Source of the DNA: Baffinella frigidus
Taxonomy: Eukaryota > Cryptophyceae > Cryptomonadales > Baffinellaceae
Length of the DNA: 11,001 bases
Reading direction: 5' to 3'
Assembly (NCBI GenBank): GCA_026770585.1
Contig: MU646445.1
Location: forward strand, 310,606-321,606
A program made the translations under genes and the position numbers. Below are positions 1 to 8,069 of the stretch, one piece after another. How positions within the stretch are numbered: position 1 is the stretch's first letter; each line of letters begins with the position of its first letter. The notes under the pieces are model-generated. The model made no database searches and was not told the origin of the DNA. It saw nothing but the letters and a program-made list of their open reading frames with translations.

Positions 1-26
1 GGGGGGGGGGGGGGGGGGGGGGGGGG
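1..26. repeat. Poly-G homopolymer at window edge
   Basis: Twenty-six uninterrupted G residues open the window, followed by two copies of a short gggcaaag-like word (near 24-30 and 44-51). Nothing comparable occurs elsewhere in the window. It may be a true G-tract, but a homopolymer exactly at a sequence edge is also typical of a contig end or a sequencing artefact. It lies inside the expected hydrolase intron 4. Confidence 0.8.
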
Positions 27-102
27 CAAAGACTGCTACCGAGGGGCAAAGTCCTTGCCAGACAATCAGAGGTCTGCACCCAGGGCCAGAGGCAGAACGG
101 AC

Positions 103-161
103 CTGCTCGCCAGCGGCATCCTTCGAGCATCCTCGGAAGTTGATCGCGGCAACGTCGAATC
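103..161 (-). CDS. Hydrolase exon 4 (NFRGCS motif)
   Basis: Minus-strand acceptor cggtgcag|gattc and donor gagcag|gtccgt, 59 nt. Two bases complete Gly170, followed by FDVAAINFRGCSKDAAGEQ, and the exon ends in phase 0. NFRGCS is the family signature that follows the first helix. The next exon lies off the window. Confidence 0.84.
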
Positions 162-2076
162 CTGCACCGCCACACACCACCCCAGTCAGCTACCCATCCC
201 AGCAGCGCGCCACATCCCCACTCGCTCGCTCGCAGTCCCCGCCAATTGCTTCAGGCTGAAGCCTTTCACTAGTTTCCACTCAGAGCTTGTGTATTGAGGC
301 TTTTCACTAGTTCCCGCACGAAGGGTTTTCACTAGATTCCGCGTTGAGGATTTTCACGAATTGCCGTCTTCGTACTCGTCTATCAATTGATTCAACGTGA
401 ACCATAAACACCTGCTGCAGCGAAGGACTTGGCCTGCCGCACGGTGAGAGGCGCCGTCGAGCATGACTCCAGGCCGTGGAGGAGCACCACCATGCCCCGC
501 GAGAACGCCTCTGTCGATGAGAGGAAGTCCACGTCGAAGAACCCCCCGTCGTCGGTGTCGTACCGCTGGTGAAGAGGAGGGGAGAGTTCGGTGCGAGGGA
601 ATATCACGTGCGTACACCAGCGGTCCTTCTGTGGGCATGCCTCGAAGGAAGAACGCCACAGAGCCAAGGCGCCATGTCTGCCCAGATCTGGCGCCTATGC
701 AACGAGTACACCCAGAGAATCTAGTGCATTCTGGGCTGTGGAGGGCCCCAGACGGGTACGGAGCAAGAATCGGATCGAGTCACCCACCTCCTAGCTCCTC
801 CCCAGTCGGGGTCGATCGTTTGCACTCCAAAAGTTGACGGATTTGCACCAAAACCTGGGGGAATTGACTTCCGGTCTCGCCAAATTGGCGAGAAGAACCC
901 GTGTTGTGGAAGGCAGGGCTAGCCACCAACCCTCATGGCTTGGGTAAATCGACGATTTTCGAGTTCCCGAGTTCAAGGGGAATTGGAGCCGTTGAAGTCG
1001 GATTCCGACTTCAACCCCCTTGAAACCCCAAATCGAAAATCGTCGATTTGCCCAAGCCGTGAGGGTTGGTGGAGACCTCGCGCCTGTACGGCGGCGCTTT
1101 CGGAGACTGGAAGAGGGCGCCCCTGGTTTCGGGTTTAGGGTTGAGGGTTTAGGGTTTAGGGTTTGGGGTGTGGGGTTGGGGGTTTAGGGTTTAGGGTTTA
1201 GGGTTTAGGGTTCAGGGTTGAGGGTTCAGGGATGAGGGTTGAGGGTGTAGGGTGTAGGGTGTAGGGTGTAAGGTGTAGGGTTTAGGGTTTAGGGTCCAGG
1301 GTCCAGGGTTCAGGGTTCAGGGTTCAGGGTTCAGGGTTTAGAGTTGAGGGTTGAGGGTTTAGGTTGTAGGGTGTAGGGTTTAGGGTTTAGGGTTCAGGGT
1401 TTGGGGTTGAGGGTTGAGGGTGTAGGGTGTAGGGTGTAGGGTTCAGGGTTCAGGGTTCAGGGTTCAGGGTTTAGGGTTTCGGGGTCAGGGTTTCCGGTTT
1501 AGGGTTTTTGGTTTGTGGTTTGTGGTTTAGGGTTCAGGGTTTGTGGTTTAGGATTTAGGGTTTAGGGTTTAGGGTTTAGGGTTGAGGGTGTAGGGTGTAG
1601 GGTGCAGGGTTCAGGGTTTAGGGTTCAGGGTTCAGGGTTCAGGGTTCAGGGTTTCGGGGTCAGGGTTTCGGGTTTAGGGTTTTGGGTGTGTGGTGTGTGG
1701 TGTAGGGTTCAGGGTTTGTGGTTTAGGGTTTAGGGTTTAGGGTTAAGGGTTGAGGGATTAGGGATTACGCGATGGAGTTGACGTTCCCGTTATTGGCCCA
1801 CCACGGGCAGTGGTAATCTTCGCGCTGGAACGACTCGAGCTGCCGCAGCGCCGTGGCACGTGCGTCTCCGGAATCCGCCGCCTTCATCGCAAGCCCTTGC
1901 AGCCGCCCGCTTCGGCGCACGCCCACCTCCCTTGGGCTTTGAGCCTGGCGCACCCCGCTCACCATCGCAAAACAAGGGCGCAGGAGCGCGGAGCCTCCGG
2001 CGGTGGCAAACGCGTCGGAGAGGAGTAGCTGGGAGCCGAGTGCGATTGCCGAGAGAAGGGCCCTCGTAGCGAGCAT
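103..2076 (-). CDS. Alpha/beta hydrolase, EMB8/YheT/ABHD family (5' part, four exons; 3' end off the window)
   Basis: Spliced minus-strand CDS: join of 2076-1769, 1122-1077, 565-412 and 161-103, about 189 codons, continuing beyond position 1. Residues 1-24 look like a signal peptide (hydrophobic core ALLSAIALGSQLLL, then SDAFAT). Residues 89-102 (YHCPWWANNGNVNSI region) correspond to the family motif PPxWLRNGHLQTI. Residues 103-118 (AGALFQSPKAPPYRRE) match the LxRRxxxPYRRE segment. Residues 119-133 (RYDTDDGGFFDVDFL) match the TPDGDFxDLDWL strand. VVLLHGLE (residues 144-151) carries the oxyanion HGL motif, and AAINFRGCS (174-182) matches the conserved NFRGCSG. The nucleophile elbow and the rest of the catalytic triad would be encoded off the window. 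Members are serine hydrolases such as ABHD1/2/3, plant EMB8-like proteins and bacterial YheT; the substrate here is unknown. All four exons join in phase (2, 0, 1, 0), which strongly supports the model. An in-frame TGA (2077-2079) directly precedes the ATG. Confidence 0.86.
254..367. repeat. Diverged tandem repeat in hydrolase intron 3
   Basis: Four irregular units each contain tttcac(tag/gaa)tt(t/c)cc. They begin near 265, 301, 327 and 352, with a period of about 25-37 bp. The unit resembles no repeat elsewhere in the window. It lies within intron 3 (162-411). The rest of that intron has no recognisable feature. Confidence 0.65.
412..565 (-). CDS. Hydrolase exon 3 (HGLE oxyanion motif)
   Basis: Minus-strand acceptor cttcaccag|cgg and donor gctgcagcag|gtgttt, 154 nt, ending in phase 1. 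It encodes RYDTDDGGFFDVDFL, a short variable loop, and MVVLLHGLESCSTAPLT, followed by a helix ending AKSFAAAG. HGLE is the conserved oxyanion-hole turn of the EMB8/YheT group. Confidence 0.87.
875..893. repeat. Short perfect palindrome in hydrolase intron 2
   Basis: tctcgccaa and ttggcgaga are separated by one base, giving 9-bp perfect arms. The function is unknown. The rest of hydrolase intron 2 (566-874) shows no gene or repeat that I recognise. Confidence 0.7.
923..1072. repeat. 150-bp nested foldback element in hydrolase intron 2
   Basis: Forty-bp inverted repeats at 923-962 and 1033-1072 match at 38 of 40 positions. Nested inside are 9-bp arms (972-980 / 1016-1024) and a perfect 12-bp palindrome with one spacer base (991-1002 / 1004-1015). 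The outer right arm ends 5 bp from exon 2, so in the pre-mRNA the donor lies at the base of the hairpin. It could be a small MITE/foldback transposon or an inverted duplication of the intron start. Confidence 0.9.
1077..1122 (-). CDS. Hydrolase exon 2 (46-nt microexon)
   Basis: Minus-strand acceptor aaaccag|ggg and donor gcgag|gtctcc. One base completes the split Ala codon, followed by 15 codons, GALFQSPKAPPYRRE. This fills exactly the gap between WWANNGNVNSI and RYDTDDGG expected in the family, and it joins exon 1 (phase 2) to exon 3 (phase 0). It is too short to be found as an open frame and is supported by homology and phase. Confidence 0.85.
1134..1764 (-). repeat. Degenerate TTTAGGG array filling hydrolase intron 1
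   Basis: About 630 bp of 6-8 bp units on the plus strand: TTTAGGG mixed with TTCAGGG, TGTAGGG, TTGAGGG, TTTGTGG and TTTCGGGG variants. On the sense strand of the hydrolase it reads CCCTAAA. It runs from just after the exon 1 donor to just before the exon 2 acceptor, so the intron (1123-1768) is essentially made of it. A higher-order repeat of about 175 bp is visible: tttcggggtcaggg at 1477 and 1652, and tagggttcagggtttgtgg at 1528 and 1703. It is interstitial, with coding exons on both sides, so it is not a chromosome end. Confidence 0.95.
1769..2076 (-). CDS. Hydrolase exon 1 (leader peptide plus WWxxNGxVxSI motif)
   Basis: The ATG at 2076 follows an in-frame TGA, so it is the first possible start. 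The exon has 102 codons plus 2 nt and ends at ATCGC|gtaatc (phase 2). The N-terminus has a basic residue (R5), a hydrophobic stretch and SDAFAT, then a region rich in Arg, Gly, Ser and Ala to about residue 75. That is consistent with a signal peptide, possibly followed by a transit peptide. Secreted, ER and secondary-plastid locations all remain possible. Confidence 0.8.
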
Positions 2077-2221
2077 TCACCCCGCAACAGTAGTGCTGAC
2101 TTGGAGCTCAGGACACGAGGCGATGGCCTACGCAAAGGCCGTCCAATGGATTGGAACAAGGATTGCGTCGCCCTTTGTATGTGCCTGGTGTAGGTGGGCG
2201 TATCTCATCAGTTCGCATCTT

Positions 2222-2293
2222 TCCTGATATACGATTTCGAGGCAAATGGCTCAAACGCCGTGAGGATATTTCCCCCGAAATCGTATATCAGGA
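2222..2293. mobile_element. MITE-like element, family A copy 1
   Basis: A perfect 18-bp terminal inverted repeat (2222-2239 tcctgatatacgatttcg and its complement at 2276-2293) flanks a core containing tggctcaaacgccg. A second copy of almost the same length occurs at 3797-3867, so this is a dispersed repeat rather than a chance hairpin. It has no coding capacity. Confidence 0.85.
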
Positions 2294-2307
2294 CTGAGAT
2301 ACGATTT

Positions 2308-2351
2308 CGCCACACCAACTGCGGTTTTTCAAAAACCCAGTTGGTGTGGCG
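2308..2351. repeat. Near-perfect 44-bp hairpin upstream of IFT80
   Basis: cgccacaccaactg (2308-2321) and its complement (2338-2351) flank ggttttt / aaaaacc around a single central base, with one bulged C at 2322. It follows family A copy 1 after a repeated gagatacgat word. It could be a further transposon fragment, a cruciform-forming regulatory site or a structured 5' UTR element. It is not a bacterial terminator. Confidence 0.85.
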
Positions 2352-2529
2352 CCTGGGATCTGGGCGGGCAGGACTCCTCATCGCCACCCTCAAGCTACTT
2401 TCCCGCGAGACTGTCTCAGAGACGCACATCCCTTCTTAAGAGTCGCACTGGAACCGGCTTGTTTTTGGCGTCAGTGGCGCGTTTGAGCGCGAGTGAGTGA
2501 TCCAGCTGGCGGCGAGGGCTTGACGCGCG

Positions 2530-2829
2530 ATGAGGCTTCAAGTGACGTCCGCGGCGTTCAAGCATGCTGACTTCGTGACGGGGTGTGGTTTCGTGGGGAG
2601 CGATCTGTACACGTGCAGCGACGACAAGACAGTGCGTAAGATCAACGCGGATGGTGAGGACGGCGGGCAGGTGGGGGAGACGCTCAAATCCTACCCGACC
2701 GACATGCACTGGTTCCCGTCCGCGTCCAAGAAGCAGCAGAGCGACACCTTCGCGTGCGGGTGCTCCGACGGGACGTTTCTGCTCGTGTTCCGCAACGGCC
2801 GCGCGGAAAAGCCGATCCAGGCGCACCAG
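2530..2829 (+). CDS. IFT80: IFT80 exon 1
   Basis: One hundred codons from ATG to GCGCACCAG|gtgcct, phase 0. The start aligns with the conserved IFT80 N-terminus (MRL followed by a basic, hydrophobic strand), so no upstream exon is needed. It includes [24 protein letters not shown] and [17 protein letters not shown], the first blades of propeller 1. Confidence 0.95.
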
Positions 2830-5041
2830 GTGCCTCGGCTGTCCACCTTGCCATCAGGGTCCCTCAACTTCGTTGTCACATCCCCGCGCCCTCCCTGAAC
2901 GCTGCACCCTGAGCAGCGTTCACCGCTGTACTCTTGCTGAATCCCGCACCCAGCACCCTAGCCGTTGACCCGGCCGCCCGCATGCAAACAGGGCGCCGTG
3001 ATCTGCATCCGGTGGAACAACGAAGGCACGGCGATTGCCACAGGGGGAGAGGACGGGGTGATCAAGATCTGGTCCCGCCCCGCCCGCCCGCTGCATCAAC
3101 TCCCGCACTGTGTGCTGTCTGGGGGCGCGGCTGATTGATCCTGGAGAGGCGCAGCATTGCTCGCGTTGCTGCGGGTTGAGGGGTGAGAAGGGTTGAGAGT
3201 TGAGTATTGAAAGTTGAGCGTGTCAGCGTGGCGGGCGTGCTTTCACAGGTGGTGGTTTGCCGGTGGTTGGCGGCGCAGTGTTTTGACGATGGGTGGTGGG
3301 TGGAGCAGGGAGAGAGATAGAGAGCACCGCGAGTTGCGGTGTAACACGTTGTAACCTCAGGTCGCGGCCTGGGCGTAAACCGATTTAGGGATTTGATCAA
3401 CCTATGAGGGCTGGTGGACACGTGGTGGTTTGCCGGAGAGATTTTGGGGGGGCAGTGGTTTGACGGTGTGTGGGGGGTGGAGCAGGTCGCGGTCTGGGCT
3501 GCTGCGCTCGACGCTCGCGCAGACGGACTCGATGGTTTACTCGCTCTGGTACCCTGAACCCTACACCCTAAACCCTACGCCCTGAACCTTAAACCCTAAA
3601 CCCTGCACCTTAAACCCTAAACCCTAAACCCTAAACTCTCAACCCTAAACCCTAAACCCTAAACCCTAAACCCTAAACCCTAAACCGTAAACCAGGTGGT
3701 CGCCCGACTCCAACTCGGTGTGCTTCACGTCGGGGAAGGACGTTATCATCAAGCCTGTGGCGCCTCAGGTCCGCCCCCCTAAACACTTCGCAACCATCCT
3801 GATGTATCATTTCGGGGGAAATGGCTCAAACGCCGCGCGTCGTTTCCCCCGAAATCGTATATCAGGAATCAAGGTGAAGTGAGATACGATAGACTCCCAA
3901 CGCCGTGTGCTTCATGAAGCCCGTCGCGCCGCAGGTCCGCCCCGTAAAAGTGTTGTACACCACACCCTTTTGCGTAAGAGTGTTGACCAACCAGTGTCAG
4001 CATGTCTAAATTTAGGAGTCGCGTCCGCGAAAGGGTGTGTTATACAACGCTTTTACGGCAAGGACGTGATCATCACGCCCGTCGCGCCGCAGGTGCACCC
4101 CAGCCCTAAACCCTTGACCTGACCTTCATCGACCCCGTGTGGGAATGCAGGGCCTGCACCACGCCAGAGTGGGGGGGTCAATTCAATCGGGAGCGCGTCT
4201 GAGTGCACGTCTTGACTTTTGAAGACCACTGCCTTGAGAGGAAATTGACTTTTGGCGACCCCTTCACGCTGGCCTGTTCTATGATATCCGCTCGACGCTG
4301 ACAAGTCCGATAACATGAGTGATCGGCGGAGGACTGAAAACACCGACAACTCCCCAGGCGATAACCCAACCCCAATGCAGGCGACGCCGTGACACGCATT
4401 GCCCGGGATCGTGGTGTAAAGGAGGGTCTAAGACGGATTGTACTGACGGATCCATATCCAGAATTGGAATTCTTCGACACAGTAGGTGGTTCGACCGACG
4501 GTGCTCCCGTGTGGGAATGCAGGCATCTCGGAGATGAAGCGGATCCGGGCCAGTTGGTCGTCACTAAAGAACTTTCTCTCTCTACAGAGAGACTGCGTGT
4601 GGGTGTGAGTATCAGAACAACTACCGTGGGTGTCTGTTGTATACAAAAGAAACTTTGTTTAATACATCTCCATTTACCAGGCGAAGCAGGCGAACTGGAA
4701 GGCGGGCTGGGCTACGAAGGGCTTTTCGGCCCAAATCGGCCCACCTGTCCGTTACCTTATCCATAGAAAACCCCCTATGGCCCTACGGGTTGCCTACCGT
4801 AGGGTCGTAGGTCTCATCGCTTAAGGATTATTCAAAGATCCCTTCGAAGTCCGCTGTGTGGTTGGTCGTCACTAACGAACTCTCTCTCTATGCAGGCGAA
4901 GCAGCTGAACTGGAAAGCGCACGAGGGGGTGGTGCTGGCGGTGGATTGGAACTCGGTGAACAACCTCATCGTCACTGGCGGGGAGGATCGCAAGTACAAG
5001 GTCTGTGCTTGCTTCCACCGAGAGAGAGAGAGAGCGAGAGA

Positions 5042-5072
<31 letters not shown>

Positions 5073-5720
5073 CGAGAGACAGAGAGAAAACGAGAGAGAG
5101 ACTGAGAGAGGGCGAGAGAGAGAGAGCGAGAGAGAGCGAGCGAGAGAGCGAGCGAGCAAGAGAGAGAGAGAGAGAGAGAGAGAGACGGGCAGGAGGGTCG
5201 CAAGTACACGGTCTCCACCGTTACCTTGAGGTAACGGAGGTTCCACTTTTTCTTTGAGACGTTCCACTGTCAACTTCTGTCTCGGAATGTCCTTGCTTCT
5301 ACCCCCACCCCCCCCCATCTCGCAAAAAAATACCCGGGATAGTCGAAAGCACGTTGCTCGAGTGAACCGTGTGTGAGTAAACCGGGCAGGGTTTGTTCGA
5401 GGACGATAACCCGCTCGGAAGACTGCGATCCACATCTCCCCCGGATATCCGGGGATAACGTGGCCAAACATTTCTGACTGTTGGCATGTTTCCTTAAAAA
5501 ACAATCCAATGATTAATTTTAGAATGTTCCCGGGGTAGTGTTCCGAGTGGTGACACGGGTAGGAGGAGCGCTGCGAACAAGAGTCTGTCCAGGAGGCAGC
5601 TGCCGGGCCAGTCTCGCCTGGTACCAGATCGACTTAACCCTAGCCACCAAACCCCAAACCCCAAACCCCAAAGTGGGGTTCCCCGGGAACGCTGGCATAT
5701 GCGAAGCGCGGCGCAGCCCA

Positions 5721-5767
<47 letters not shown>

Positions 5768-5783
5768 AGAGAGAGCGCGAGAG

Positions 5784-5832
<49 letters not shown>

Positions 5833-7984
5833 ACTGCGAGGCGCGCACTTGTGTCTGGGGGCTCACGCACACGCGTGTGTATGAGAGCGAGAGAGAGTGC
5901 CCCCTCGCTCCAGAAGTATGGAGAACAACGGGTGAATTCCATTGGCTATTTTGGGGTTGGGCGCGGCTGACGTCCTGAGCGCTGCTGCGGCAGGTGTTCG
6001 TATCGCAGAGTTGTCAACTTAGTCCGACTGTCAACTTCAGGCGTGGGACGCGTTCGGGCGCTGGCTGACGTCATGAGCGCTGCTGCGGCAACGCGTAAAT
6101 TCCGTTGGCTATTTTCGTAAAATTAAATTAACGAATTAAATTAAATCATCCCCGGATGAAGGTGTGGGACTCGTTCGGGCGCGCGATCTTTCAATCCAAG
6201 CCCCTCGAGTTCTCCGTCACGGTAAACCCTAAACCCTAACCCACAAACCCTGAACCCTAAGCCCTAAACCCTAAACCCTAAGCCCCAAACCCTGAACCCT
6301 AAACTCCAAGCCCTAAACTCCAAACCCGAAACCCGAAACCCGAAACCCGAAACCCTACGCCATAAACCCTTAACCCCTAACCCCTAACCCCTAGGCGGTG
6401 GCGTGGTCCATATCGGGCGAGCTCTTCGCGGTCGGCCTCTACAACTCGCTCCGCCTCTGCGACCGCACGGGGTAAACCCCGAACCCTAAACCCTAAACCC
6501 CAAACACCAAACTCCAAATCCCAAACCCTAAACCCTAAACCCCAAACCCTAAACCCTAAACCCTAAACCCTAAACCCTAAACCCCAAACCCTAAACACTA
6601 AACCCCTAAACCCTAAACTCTAAACCCTAGGTGGTCGTACTCGCGGGAACACGTGGCCACAGGTGCGCCCCAACCCTAACCTATAAACCCAAACCCCTAA
6701 ACCCAAACCCCTAAACCCAAACCCCTAAACCCCAAACCCCAGACCCCAAATTCCAAACCCCAAGCCCCAAACCCCAAACCCCAAACCCCAAACCCCAAAC
6801 CTTAACGCAGGGAGCATCAACCGGATCGCGTGGACGTCGGACGGGACGCAGCTCGCGGGCGCTGGCGCCAACGGGACCATCACTCTCGGACAGGTACCTA
6901 AGACAAATCTCTCGCTCCCTCGCTCGCGCTCTCTCTCTCGCTCTCGCTCTTTCGCTCTCTCTTTCTCTCTCTCTCTCTCCACCAACCATGGCACTTCTTT
7001 TCCCCTCTCCCCCTCCGCTGCCAACCAGGGCAGCTTGCAGGCGTTGGCGCCAATGGGACCTTCACTCTCGGACAGGTACCAACATACCAAGAGAGAGAGA
7101 GGGAGGGAGAAAGCGAGAGAGAGCGCGCGAGAGAGAGAGAGAGAGAGGGCACCCCGCTTGCCTTCTCCGAGAGAAAGGCGGCAATGGGACCATCACTCTC
7201 GGCCAGGGACTGTATTCGATGAGGACGCGCCCGTACTACCCCAGGACGCCACCTGCCGAGGCTGCTCCGAGGCGTGTGGCGGGCCCTGTTGGTTTCACAC
7301 CTGGGTGAATACACGCACGGCACCACCACCACCACCACCCTCGGATAGGTACCGCGCTCGAGCGAGACGGGCACAACTGCAAGGGTTTCCAAAAGTTTTA
7401 CCTGAACTTACGTCAAGATTCTGGACATGGACTTTCAAAATGTTCCGTGGCCGCTCGAGAGCCGTTCCACCCAAGAATGCTGGAGGATCCTTTTTACATG
7501 TGGGGGTGTAAATAGTTGTACCAGGATAACGTAAATAGTTGTACCAGGATAACCAACCTCGTGACTGCGCTTATTTCGCAGAGCTACGTGACCAACCTCA
7601 CGAAATTTACTACACACATGCCCACTGTAAGAGAGAATGTTTTAGATAGGTCCCTCTAGCATTCTCGTGTGGTTTTGGTAACCCTGGTGCACGTAATCCA
7701 GGTGCTGGGACGGCGCGTGGAGTGGCAGAACTTCGAGGTTGTGGTGTGCTGGGCACACCAAAACCGCTCTGACCCTGAGTCACGTCCGCCTGGCACCGAG
7801 TCGCGTCCGCAGAGAACGCGCCTTCCGAGCCGTCTGTGTACTGTGCACACACATCAGTGTACTGTGCACATACATGTGTATACACAAACACTGAACCCTG
7901 AACACTCGCAGGTGTTGGGGCGGCGCGTGGAGTGGCAGAACTTCGAGGTTGTGCTCGTCGACACCCACAAGGTCACCCCGCCTG

Positions 7985-8069
<85 letters not shown>

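Larger units (their letters stand above)
2077..2529. promoter_or_regulatory. Divergent intergenic / putative bidirectional promoter region
   Basis: A 453-bp region separates the two start codons, which point away from each other. It must contain both 5' UTRs and at least the core promoters. I see no convincing TATA box or X-box. It contains two palindromic elements (2222-2293 and 2308-2351). A shared bidirectional promoter is inferred from geometry only. Confidence 0.55.

Noticed and set aside
463-837. Plus-strand open frame of 124 codons
   Set aside because: It is the antisense shadow of hydrolase exon 3 plus intron 2, with a basic composition and no recognisable family.
1134-1764. Chromosome end (telomere)
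   Set aside because: The array is degenerate, interstitial, and lies between two in-phase exons of one gene.
2308-2351. Rho-independent terminator
   Set aside because: Palindrome with T and A runs, but the gene context is eukaryotic and it lies upstream of a start codon, with the T run inside the stem.
2416-2826. Minus-strand open frame of 136 codons
   Set aside because: It is antisense to IFT80 exon 1, which matches a known protein.
4832-5257. Long Ser/Leu-rich and Arg/Glu-rich open frames on both strands
   Set aside because: They are translations of GA/CT microsatellite; the same happens at 5519-5970, 6711-7392, 7780-8169 and 9147-9427.
7702-7743. Treating the first exon 10 copy as the real exon
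   Set aside because: It diverges after FEVV, whereas the copy at 7912 continues LVDTHK to AAG|GT in phase 0. The first copy is kept as a possible alternative only.
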